In this document: positions 54,810-64,000 of the stretch, one piece after another | Numbering within the stretch: the stretch's first letter is position 1 | Layout of the letters: each line of letters begins with the position of its first letter | Source: Endothia cerciana | Lineage: Eukaryota; Ascomycota; Sordariomycetes; Diaporthales; Cryphonectriaceae | DNA: 64,000 bases | Reading direction: 5' to 3' | Assembly (NCBI GenBank): GCA_026119935.1 | Contig: JALRMH010000070.1 | Span: forward strand, 3,958-67,957 | Translations under genes and position numbers: made by a program | The notes under the pieces: generated by a model | Told to the model about the DNA's origin: nothing | The model's input: only the letters and a program-made list of their open reading frames with translations | The model's database searches: none

Positions 54810-56967
54810 CTACTGCATCTTCTCGTAGGTAGCCATGAGGGAACCTGTGGCATAAGGTCAGCAAAGTGATTCACTAGTGGGGACAACCTCCTCGAGGACT
54901 CACCAATGAAAGTCGTCACCAGGCGGGACCGGACCTGGGAGATATCCTCCGGCACCAGCCAGATGGTCGCGCCCATTTTTCTCGCAATCGAGATACTCAG
55001 CTTGGCGTTCATGTATGCATCTTCATCGGTGTGGCCGGGGGTGACGAGATCGTAGTCGACATAGCTGCTCTTCATGCCGTTGAGCACATCCAGCAGGAAG
55101 ACACCGGTGCTGATACTGCCATCCTTGAAAGATCGAATCGCCGAGCCCTTGCCTCCCTTGCGAGACATCTCGTTGGCCCACTTGACCATTTCGCTGTCGG
55201 TGATCTCGCGCTTGCCGAGACGCTGCGCAAGGCTGGACAGGGTCAGGGTGATGTTCTTGCGCATCAGCTGCCACACGAGGCCCAGCGTCAGGGTCTTTTG
55301 TCCATCGGTGATGTCAGCACCCTGGATTCCGACCAGCGAGAACCCATTCTGCTTGCCGAGCTCGATTGCGTAGTTGGTGTTCTCGACGGCCTTGAATCGC
55401 AGCATCTCGCCGCCATGCGCCGGCACCTTGTTGACGTGCCGCCAGTTGACGGAGCCCTTGATAACCTTATCGTACGCCTGCAGCAATATCGTGCCGTCGC
55501 GTAGATCGTCGAAGAAGGACTGTACCGGAGGCTGGACATCCAGACTGTTGAGCCACAGGGTGAACACTCTAGCCTCGCGCTCGCCCTCGGCGTCAAAGTC
55601 CTCCACCTCCTGCTTCTCCTCTTCCGTAATAGGGTCGAGGCAAGGGTGCGTGTTGAACAGGTTCGCAACGAAAGCCAGGTTGAGCTTGGGGTTCCCAGCG
55701 ACGAGGGACTTCGGCGTCAAGAACTTGCGGCAGCCAAGCTTGTCAGCGTCTTGTAGGACCAACTCGGCACGCTGCAGGTGGTCACGCTGTTGGAGAGGGG
55801 CCCTGGAGCAGCCGTATTCCGAGCCGATCTGTGCTTGCAGCACCGCGTAGTTCTCGCCATCCTTGACGTCGGTAGAGAAGTTGGTCACCCGGCGAGGCCA
55901 GTTGGCAGCCTTGAGGTGGTAGTTGAACCACCGCAGCAGGATCTGCTCCGGAGGCAGCCGCAGGAACTGCTCCAAGGTCTCGTCCTCCTCAAGCAGCCGA
56001 TACAGCTCAGGGTGCAGCTTGATGTCGATCTTGCCCAGGAGACCTCTGCGGATGATCTGCCAGATCAGACCCAGGATAAGGTGCTCCCGGACTTCGATGA
56101 TATCCCCACTGCCAATATTGACGACGGAACAGCCGATGCCCTTTGCGGACTCGATGACGATATTGTTGTTCTCGGTCATGTGGAAAGCGTTGAGCTTCTT
56201 GATCTTCCTGCCGGGCACGTTCAGCACACGCTCATCGATGGTGTCCGGCACGCTGTCGTTGATGAGCTTGGCCAGCACCAGACCGTCCTTGCACTCGTCG
56301 AACATCTCAAAGGTGTCGGTGGGGAAGGGCAGGCGGTCGCCAATGTCGGCATCCCCGGCAAGCACGGCGTTGATGTGGCGGGTGAACTCGGTGCGCTCGT
56401 CCTCGTTGATGGTGTGGGTGATGTTAGCATTCGAACCTTGAACTTGGATCTTGCCGCTGATGCTGCTCTTCTGGGCGTGGCCGCCTGTACGCTGTGACAC
56501 GACGCCGCTGGGTGAGGAGGGGGCGGCGCCGCCGGTGGCCATGCGCTGCTGGGCTGGGGAGGACTCCCGAAGTTTGGCGACGAGCTGCGACCTGGTTAGC
56601 CTCTCGCAGGTTCTTCCAGGGCGGGGTCCCTCGACGTACACCAACGTAGTCCTCGAGCTCGACCCGCCTGGAGGAGTCCAGCTCGACCTCCTTCAGCGCC
56701 TGTCGCACAACATCGTAAGGTTGGCGCTCGCTGGCCTGGGTTGCCTTGATGGCGGTGGCCTCGTCTAGGTATCCCTTGTCGTCGACATCGAGCTTGCGGA
56801 AGGCATCTGCCAGGCCAAATATGTCATTCTGCTGGAACTGAGGAAATTTCCTGTGTCGGTCGCAAGATGGTCAGACCAGGGCCTCCACCCCCCCTTTTTC
56901 GCTAATGCCGCATTGGCGGGGGAAGGGCGGGAGACGGTGCGTACCTCTGAAGTTTGAGGACGTTCAT
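54810..56967 (-). CDS. SAC6: Fimbrin (actin-bundling protein, Sac6/plastin)
   Basis: Exons 56967-56945, 56850-56640, 56584-54904 and 54844-54810 (introns 94, 55, 59 nt), 649 aa. Fimbrin crosslinks actin filaments in patches during endocytosis and polarised growth. The N-terminus MNVLKLQR-KFPQFQQNDIFG leads into the EF-hand-like part, FRKLDVDDKGYLDEATAIKA. Four calponin-homology domains follow in two tandem pairs: ERTEFTRHINAVLAGDADIG and LVLAKLINDSVPDTIDERVL (CH1), EQILLRWFNYHLKAANWPRR (CH2), EARVFTLWLNSLDVQPPVQS (CH3), and KREITDSEMVKWANEMSRKG (CH4). The last exon gives FIG-SLMATYEKMQ. All three introns restore phase and the known N- and C-termini. Intact. Confidence 0.96.
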
Positions 56968-58024
56968 AATCGTTCTTCTTGTATGCTCAAGCGGTTTCAA
57001 AGGGCTGCGGTGTCGAGGCACGGAGAAGAAGGAGTCAGCCGGCGGTAGGCTGGTTTATGGCAGGGTGCGTGTTCTCCGTATTCGTAGGACGAACTCAAGA
57101 GGATGTTGGGCAGGAAAGCAGATGCAGCACGTCGAAAGCGAGAGCGAGGCCGCAGAGCTTCATAACCTGACTATGTCATCGCGGGGTGTCTCCAGGTCTC
57201 CACCCTGGGCTGCAGGGGCAGCTAACAAGGCGCCGAGCCCAACACGCCGCTTCCCAGGCCCTTCAGTGACTGCCTGGTCAAAGCCACAGCGGGCTTCGTA
57301 AGCCGCACATCGCCAAGAACTCGCAGGGGATAGGCAGACACGGTACATCAGACACCACATTTGTCGCCATAGAAATCGCTGTACCTTGTTCCCTCCCCTT
57401 TCTTACAACCCGCTTGGAGGCACTTTGCCCCACTAAAACTTTTCCTCCGTCTACCCTCAACGACGACCTGGGACGATCCGAGTTGCCACTCGCAAGACGG
57501 TTCTGAAGCGAGCCGTCGCCCTCAAAGTGCTCCAGTAGCCCAGCGGGGCATATCAGGTAAATTTGCAGCCTCATGCCTATGACCTGAAGTCGACAGGAAG
57601 TCCTCGGCCAGCTTCTTCGTGAGCGAGTTCTGACGCCGGCTGTCTCTCTTTTCAGTACGGAGTAGAGAAGAACCATCTTCAGTCATTCATCACCATCACC
57701 ACACGCACTCCCCCTCTCCTACGTACGTCTGCTCACTCTTTCCTATGTATTCTGAACCATCATTCCTGCCCTTGCCCTGGACTCGCCGTCTTCTTTGCAT
57801 CCGGCATTGTCATCCTCCACCTTGATGACTGGATTCACTCGGGCGGCGAAGAGCAAAGCCAGTTCTCAGTTTGTATTCCTCCGACCCCGATCGCCTCTCG
57901 CCTCGGCTGGACGGACCCTCAAACCGGGAGAACATCCCTCACTAGCCTCACCTCCCTGATCTCAGACCCCCTCGTGCCTGACAGACCAAGCCAGGTTCTC
58001 CCCCAGCTTGGCCCCACTTGTGCA
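56968..58024. other. 1-kb divergent upstream region (fimbrin / RING-ankyrin gene)
   Basis: No supported gene. The 300 bases before 58025 are pyrimidine-rich, typical of a fungal promoter/leader. Confidence 0.45.
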
Positions 58025-58816
58025 ATGGCAGAGGCAACCTGCAAAGTCTGCAACGAGTCCCTCCTCGTGCCCGTCGAGGACTCTGACGATGAGGGCCAGC
58101 CCGGCCCCTCCTCCTCCTCGGCCGCAAACGCCGTGCCAGACGACCTCGAGTTCCCCTGCGGCTGCCACTACCACTGGCAGTGCGCCCTAGACCAGTCGTC
58201 ACACGTAGCCCTCCACCTCACCTGCCCGTCCTGCGACGTGCACCTGGTATCAAACAGCCCCGGCCCCTCCGTGACCAACCCAGTCTTCCACACCCCCCAG
58301 GACAGCGCCTCCATCCTCTGCCGGTACAGCTCCGACGGCGGCGTAGAGGAGGACTACGACGTCCTCCCCGTGCTCACCGAGGAGGCCTACCTGGAGAACC
58401 ACCCGGGCGAGCGTCGGCACCGGGCCTTCCTCACCATGTGCGGGGGGGGCGACGTCCTCGGCGCGGTACGTCTCCTCAGGGACGCCGCCTCAGAGGGTGA
58501 CGACGTGAGGGCGATCGTGCTGTACCGCGACGCCCTGCTGAAGGGGCGGAGCGCGCTGCACCTCGCGGTCGAGAAGGGGCAGGAGAAGGCCGTCTGGTTG
58601 CTGCTGTATCTCGCGTCGCCGAGGCTGCCGGACGAGGCGTTCCCGGACGAGGCGCTGGCCGCGGCGCATAGTATGGGTATAGATAGGATGCCGGCCGGTG
58701 GTGAGGATATTATCTCGGTGAGGGACGAGGACGGGCGCAGCTCGGAGGACTATGCGAGGGCGATGGCACCGTTGTGGGATCGGCTGGTTGACGCTGGTGT
58801 GTTGAGGTCTTCATGA
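58025..58816 (+). CDS. RING-like zinc-finger and ankyrin-type protein
   Basis: A single exon of 263 aa from ATG 58025 (MAEATCKVCNESLLVPVED). Zinc ligands fit a RING-like treble clef: Cys6-x2-Cys9, then Cys45, Cys47, His48, His50, Cys53 in FPCGCHYHWQCALDQSS, then Cys67-x2-Cys70 in LTCPSCDVHL. The loop between the first and second pair is unusually long (35 residues) and acidic. Residues 140-250 form helical ankyrin-like repeats (FLTMCGGGDVLGAVRLLRDA; GRSALHLAVEKGQEKAVWLL; DEDGRSSEDYARAM). A RING with substrate-binding ankyrins would fit an E3 ubiquitin ligase; that is inference. No transmembrane segment. I do not recognise a named family. Confidence 0.8.
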   Translation: MAEATCKVCNESLLVPVEDSDDEGQPGPSSSSAANAVPDDLEFPCGCHYHWQCALDQSSHVALHLTCPSCDVHLVSNSPGPSVTNPVFHTPQDSASILCRYSSDGGVEEDYDVLPVLTEEAYLENHPGERRHRAFLTMCGGGDVLGAVRLLRDAASEGDDVRAIVLYRDALLKGRSALHLAVEKGQEKAVWLLLYLASPRLPDEAFPDEALAAAHSMGIDRMPAGGEDIISVRDEDGRSSEDYARAMAPLWDRLVDAGVLRSS

Positions 58817-59365
58817 GCAACCAGAGCGTTTGTTGGTGTAGAGGAAGGCCGCTTATGAGACGGCGTGCCTGTCTTGCACGTTGATGCTCTCAGGTAGACG
58901 ATACCTATACCACAATGACAATATTCAAGAGCTCGTCGTTCCGCGGCAGGGTTATTTCCACGGCAGATCATCCTAGAGCCGAGGGGAATTCAGATGACAT
59001 TATATTCTATTTTCCTGAAGTCGATTATCGTACTCCACTACTTAGCATAATATGACGGTTCGGATGCGGCATTTCTTGTTGAGCAGCCCGTGCTTGCAGC
59101 CCGTGCTTGCATCTCGAGGCAGCAGCTCGTGAGTGAGTGGATATTTTTGAAATTGACGAGGAGGCCTTCATACGTACAAGAAGAGGTCTGAGACTCGCTT
59201 CTCTTGTAAACGCCCCAAATACAGTATGTACACGAGAATTCGCAAGCCGACAACACTGACACTCTATGACCGGAACACCCTTCCTCTCTGCCCAGCCATT
59301 AACCTTGACGCCAATGATAGTTATCCTTTTATAAAGCTATGCGCCGTGGGAGGGGTCGCCTCGAT
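58817..59365. other. intergenic, convergent 3' ends
   Basis: Between the RING-ankyrin and DDHD stop codons. It holds a short direct repeat of CAGCCCGTGCTTG (59083-59110). No gene. Confidence 0.5.
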
Positions 59366-62300
59366 CTATTCCCCTGCGCCATCGTTTCTTTTCCGAGATA
59401 AGAGTTGAGACATAATGAAATGGGCGACGTCTTCATCGCCCCAGTACTGCAGGTGGGAAGCAATTGTACTCAATGGGTTGAAGTCCAGAGCACCCCTGAT
59501 TCAATGTCAATTCCCATTCGTCAATCATCATAAGGGGAAGGGGGATGGCACTTACTCCTGAATGCTGTAATCCACCCTGCCATTTCTGTTCAGGGCCCGC
59601 ACTTTCATCTCCTCCCTCCTCAGCCGTGCAGCCTTGTTCTCCTCCTGCGCCCACTTCTCGCGTGACTCTGCGTCGTCAAACTTCATGTCCTTAGCAGAGT
59701 CCATCCTTCCCTTCTGGAAGCGGCTGTAAAGTGTCTCAAGGTCGTCGTCCAAAAGTGTGACGTCGTTTCCGCTGATACTCTTGCGCCCGCCGTCGATGTC
59801 TCTGAAGGACTCTTCGGCCAGCTGCTTCTTGCGCTCCGCTGCTTTCTGAGACAGGCTTGTTGCCGAGTTAGAATGCGATATCACACCAGCGGACACGTTG
59901 GTGCCAGCGCCGGGCGACGGCACGTGCTGCTGCTGCTGAGAAGCATTGATCTTTGCGACGTCCTCTGAGCTCAGACCGAGACTGCGGTTGAGTAGATTGC
60001 TAGCAAGGCCAGCGCTGAATGAGGACCATAGACCGCTCATGCTCTGTCCGACTTTAGCGCCAATTCCCGAAATTCCTTGCGGAGAGACAGAAAACATGCC
60101 CTTTTTTGTATAGGGCAAATTTTGAGGCTTGAGGGTCGACATGGCCGGGGAGATGAGCGGCTCTATGCGGTATGCAATGGGGTCGGATGGGTAGAAGACA
60201 TTGAACATCTGGGAGACTTTAGGCGAGGATATTGAGTAGGGAAGCCCGGTAATGGGAGACACGCGACGGTTGTCCACTGTCAAAGGGGCTTGCAGAAAGG
60301 GATCATCCATAAAGTCCGGATCGAAGGGACTATCCGCCGGTCGGCCATCTGTGAGGTGGCGGGCGCTGACCGTTCTGCACACCTCATCGTTAGTCACCGC
60401 CTTCAACATCAAAAGGAAAGATATGTACTGACCGGCCTTTCAGCATTTGAAACAGTCCGATGGGAGAACCCAGACAGTAGAAGTCATCGGCTTCGAAATC
60501 AAATGTGAGGTCGCGAGGATCCTTCATCTCTGATCGCGATGGTTCGGCAGGCCAGATGCGGAGCGGGTTCCTTGGTGCCTCTGCCTCTTTCTGCCTCTCC
60601 TTCTGGCGACAGAGTATGTCAAAAAAGATGGCTGATCCCAAGCTATGCCCAAGAAGGTGAACCTTGCCCTTGAAACCCGGGTTCCGCTCTATGAACAGTT
60701 TATAGATCTTGTTGGCCTCCTTGAAGACAATCTCGGAGATCTGCTCACGGTATGCACTTTGATACAACAGAACATCTAGCGCAAGATCCGAGATGAGTGA
60801 TCGGGCAAACCCAGCGCCTTCGATAGCGAGGTCGTCAAGCGAGGGATCTGAAACCTTGTCAGCTGAAATATGATATCGCATGCCTCACAGCAGGGTTGTG
60901 TAAAACAGTTGATTTGCGGGATCGAGGTGAGAGGTAAGTGCAACAACGAGGTTAGAAGGCATAGTGAAACGGAGCAGGTATAAAGGGAGGGCAGACGGAA
61001 ATGGAAGGGCAGGAAGCTGGAATTGATTGATCGTTCAAAATATTGATACTCACACTCATCTTCCTCCTTGGTGGCAAGGCCAAGATCCTGCTCAGGCTTC
61101 TTTTCCTCCCGCCTTTTCGGGAAGTCTAGGAGGTGCCGCCAGCACACGGGCAGAACCTGAACACGAGAATTGCCTGGGCCTCCTCCAACCTCGGTGTTGA
61201 GTGCTCTCAGATCCTCAGAAGTGGAGTATACGGACTTCATCGCTGCTATGTGTCAGAACGCTATTACGAAGCCCGAAGTGCCATATCCTAGGATCTGGTG
61301 GGAGGTGCTAGATAGGGCACCGCAGAAGAAACAAGGGTGGCTTACTCTTTCGCAGTGTGTTTACATCGTGGACAAAGTTAACACTCTCCATTCTGAGGGA
61401 GTCGGGGTTAGTTCATAGGCCGGCAGCCGATATGACGTTGGTGGCTACTCACCTCAGACCCAATAGTTGACCGATGCCATGAGTGACGAGGACAAGGTGC
61501 TCAATTTCTCGCCCCTGCGTCTCACCAGCAGGTGCGTTATAGTCATCCTGTATCTCTTGCTCTTCCCTCCTTCGGACGGCTTCTTCCTCCTTGTCGACGT
61601 CGTTTTCGTTCTCGATCAGCGAGGACAGTTGCCGCTGGAGACTCTCGCCTCGGCTTTCGAAGACAGCTGGCTCCTGATCTGTCGCTGAAGACGCTTCAAT
61701 CGAATCGGATCTGGTCAGTGGCGGCGCTGACTTTCGCTTGCGAGACTTTCCCTGTGGTGAGTCGGTCTGCTGCTCTGTTGGACTTGAAGGTTCCTTGTCG
61801 TCTTTGGTGTCCTTGCTGCTCTTGTTTTTGCCCGGCTCAGTATAGCCGCGAACCACCTTGATGCCACTCATGAATCCACCGCCAGCAAAGCGCTCGTACA
61901 CAGTCGAGGTCACCCACGACAACACACTGTCAGAGTTCAACCACGCTGTGGTTGAGTCCTGGTAGGTTGCTTCTGAGTTCATCCATGCGCCGAAGAGCCT
62001 GTGTATTTGTGGAGGGGGAGAGGGCCCGACAGGCTTTGCCGAGCTCTGAGCTTGTGCCGCTGCCTGCGCCCTGAGATTTTCCACGGATGCCTTCGGAGTG
62101 ACATCTCCCTTGGATTTGGATTCGCTGCGAAGCCTCGAGGCTACCCAGTTGTTAATCTTTCGTCGTTTGGAAGGCCGGTTATCCAACTCACCAGCATAGA
62201 GCCAGGGTCTGCATTTGAGGTAGCCCTCCTCGAGTTGCGCGGCCAGGTTTTCCTCGCACGGGCGTAGACTCGATCCTTCCTGGTAGAACCAACTGCCCCG

Positions 62301-62942
62301 TCGCACATCGTAGATGGGGCCTAGCCAGTAGACCGGCGCCAGCTCACGCTTCTTGATGTCGACGTCGAACAGGAAATCCTCGTTCACAGCCACCTTGGTT
62401 CCAGTCTCGTCGTCACTACTGTCGGAATCCCTCCTTGCCGATGATCTGTCATGTCTCTTCCTTTCCCTGGCCTCCAAAATGCTCTGGTAGGCGTTCTCGA
62501 TGGACCGCGAGTCGTTCAGCAGGAATGGCACCCACTTCTTGGGAGGCGCGGCTGGTTTTGACTCCTCCGGTTTCTTCTTGCCCCTGATGAGCTGAGGCTT
62601 TCGTTTCGGCACCTAGAATTATTTCGTCCTGTTAGCAAGAGTCTGCTGCTAACCAAAGGCAAGAGCTATCAGGCCCCCGGGGGGTTCCCTCACATCGACA
62701 GCGTGGAACCACTGGACCTTCAGGGGTGGACAGTCCGGTGGGTATCTCTTGGCGCTCAAGCCGTATATGAGGTTGATGCTATGATCGGCCCCTGCGGTGC
62801 TGCCCGGCTTCGGTAGAGGGGGTGGCACTAGCTCTTTGAGGGCCGGAGTAGAGCTCCGGCTGCCAGCCCAAGGGTTGATGGAGTCGACGGCGGAAGCCCA
62901 AGTGGACTTCTCGGCCTTCTTGTCGCCGGATGCTGAAGCCAT
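59366..62942 (-). CDS. DDHD-domain phospholipase A1 (phosphatidic-acid-preferring type)
   Basis: Seven exons (62942-62694, 62612-61453, 61392-61346, 61242-61054, 60847-60433, 60374-59556, 59495-59366), 1002 aa. Every junction restores phase. The start MASASGDKKAEKSTWASAVD is followed by KVQWFHAVD-VPKRKPQLIR and the family's EDFLFDVDIKKRELAPVYWL, RGSWFYQEGSSLRPC. LVLVTHGIGQLLGLR-MESVNF leads into the lipase fold; the nucleophile elbow is VHLLGHSLGSAIF (Ser about 617). The DDHD domain (about 640-1000) shows ADDFYCLGSPIGLFQMLKGR, VFYPSDPIAYRIEPLISPAM, NRNGRVDYSIQE-GALDFNP and HLQYWGDEDVAHFIMSQLL. The enzyme hydrolyses phosphatidic acid and other phospholipids; yeast Ddl1 is mitochondrial-matrix-linked, animal DDHD1 cytosolic. 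The KRRKINNWVAS patch and acidic linker are disordered. ATG 62942 is the first ATG in the open frame. Confidence 0.93.
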
Positions 62943-63553
62943 GGTTGAGACGCGCTTCGCCTGCCTCTTCACCACCCGTCTCAAGGTGGGAACGAGGTCT
63001 CCCTTCGTCAACGCCGATTTCAGGAGAAGGGACGAGCTCAGGTTCGTTGAGGTGATAAGGGAAGCGGGTAAGTCGTGTAATGGGCGAGGAACGGTTGGTC
63101 CTCGCCAGCTCTGCGGAAAGGCTTCCGGCGGACAACTGGGGTGAGGGCATGAAAGTTGTGATGTGGAAGAGACTCATAAATGAGTCAGCTTCGAGGAGAT
63201 CCAGAGCAGGTCATGCTGTGCAGCTCGGTGCATAAATAGAATGTGTTGTCAGACGGCCTTGTTTTGGGCGTGAAGGGGAGGCCATTACATGTGACCCAGT
63301 TCTCACGGCGCGAAAGTGCCTGTGGACCAGGGGGGCAGCTCATAGGGAATGATGACGCTATGCCCACTCGCCGCCTACCTACCTGGACACCCGCAGGGGT
63401 CCGATCTCGGTATAGTCTGATCCCTGTATACCCATCTGCAAGTGACTCCGCGCATTGGAGCTTACGGGTGGTCCTGCCATAGAGGCTTCTCACAGCAGGC
63501 CATACGAAGATACAGGATGGTTCACTATCTCTTTTAGGCTCACTGCCCTCTTT
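62943..63553. other. upstream region of the DDHD phospholipase gene
   Basis: No supported gene between the DDHD start and the ankyrin relic. Confidence 0.5.
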
Positions 63554-63900
63554 CATAAGTCTCGGGGGTCAATGGCTTTTCGTCTTTTGGTACCCTCCAC
63601 AAACGGATCAGCACCCCTTTCCAACAGGAACTTTACATGCACCGCCTTCTTTTCTCACACTGCAGCATGCAAGGCCGTCCCGAACCCTTAGAGCGATTTG
63701 CGTAGAAGAACTCGTCATCCCACTCCCATTGCCGCATATTAATGGATACGCCAGCCTCGTCCAGCAGATATGCCATGGCTTCAACGCGTCCTCCCTTATT
63801 ACCCCCCCTTAGCGGCTTTGTGGAGCGCGTTAGAATGGCAGAACTCGGTGCCATGTGCGCGAAGGAGTCTAAGAACGCTTGCGGGGAAGAATCGGCCAGC
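63554..63900 (-). pseudogene. Ankyrin-repeat protein relic
   Basis: Minus-strand pieces in three frames read as one ankyrin run: SNALHKAAKGG (about 63835-63805), then RVEAMAYLLDEAGVSINMRQ, WEWDDEFFYANR, then in another frame GTALHAAV-stop-EKKAVHVKFLLERGADPFVE and KAIDPRDL before a terminal stop. Between the pieces are a frameshift inside a G6 run (~63807-63815), another near 63690, and an in-frame TGA (63656-63658) where CGA is usual. It may continue beyond the right edge of the window. Ankyrin repeats are sure; the parent gene is not. Confidence 0.65.
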
Positions 63901-64000
63901 TTGACTGGCTATATGGTTATTTCAGCCCGCTGACCGAATTCTTGGATCAGCTCTGTGCTCCAGGCATTACTGGACTTGTTCTTTGCTGCGGAGAAAAATA
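63901..64000. other. right window edge
   Basis: No coding signal recognised; may contain the degraded N-terminal part of the ankyrin relic. Confidence 0.3.

Noticed and set aside
57278..57676. 132-aa minus-strand ORF in the fimbrin/RING-ankyrin spacer
   Set aside because: No motif, and it lies in the divergent promoter region; its start lacks support.
1..64000. tRNA, 5S rRNA, CRISPR array or intact transposon
   Set aside because: I looked for B-box-like GGTTCGA contexts, 5S internal control sequences, regularly spaced direct repeats, and transposase or reverse-transcriptase motifs, and found none.

Overview
The window is nuclear DNA of a filamentous ascomycete (Pezizomycotina, most probably a Sordariomycete). 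Protein-coding genes are split by short introns (mostly 50-130 nt, GTRNGT...YAG, often with a CTAAC/CTGAC branch site). The gene content fits: GUF1, MIC12, UTP25, HET-domain genes, a GA4-desaturase/CmcJ-family gene and an R3H-SUZ protein. It is a draft assembly with one 10-N gap (19281-19290). No rRNA, tRNA, CRISPR or intact transposon was recognised. Exon boundaries below were worked out by hand: splice sites were accepted only when reading phase and family similarity agreed.

Layout. 0-1.4 kb: decayed MFS transporter. 1.8-4.1 kb: GUF1 (mitochondrial EF4/LepA). 4.7-9.0 kb: a large MIT-domain protein. 9.0-19.4 kb: poor in genes, with microsatellites and homopolymers, two decayed HET (heterokaryon incompatibility) genes on the minus strand (13.2-17.2 kb) and the assembly gap. 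19.4-22.5 kb: a beta-lactamase-fold serine hydrolase and a GA4-desaturase/CmcJ-like oxidoreductase gene carrying one frameshift. 22.7-27.6 kb: a weak two-exon small ORF, a small basic His-rich protein and a long disordered protein. 29.6-34.3 kb: HEM2 (ALA dehydratase) and an acyltransferase-3 membrane protein. 35.2-63 kb: dense conserved housekeeping genes. These are MIC12, bL17m, UTP25, eIF3f, R3H-SUZ protein, CCHC zinc-knuckle SR protein, Cwf18, a mitochondrial PPR protein, an SRAP/HMCES DNA-repair protein, fimbrin, a RING-like/ankyrin protein and a DDHD phospholipase A1. 63.5-64 kb: an ankyrin-repeat relic at the right edge.

Functional themes. Several genes serve mitochondria (GUF1, MIC12, bL17m, the PPR protein; HEM2 makes the haem precursor). 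Others act in ribosome biogenesis and translation (UTP25, eIF3f), RNA processing (Cwf18, zinc-knuckle SR protein, R3H-SUZ), membrane/actin traffic (fimbrin, DDHD lipase, MIT protein) and genome protection (SRAP). From 35 kb on, many genes form divergent pairs with short shared upstream regions (MIC12/bL17m, UTP25/eIF3f, Cwf18/PPR). The contrast between intact long housekeeping genes and broken accessory genes (MFS, HET x2, GA4-like, ankyrin) suggests real decay of the accessory part rather than random sequencing error, although some breaks lie at homopolymers.

I see no convincing wholly new system. The items most worth a second look are the SRAP protein with a PIP-box-like C-terminus, the RING-like/ankyrin protein, the small His-rich basic protein, the small two-exon candidate at 22.7-23.0 kb, and the decayed HET cluster.
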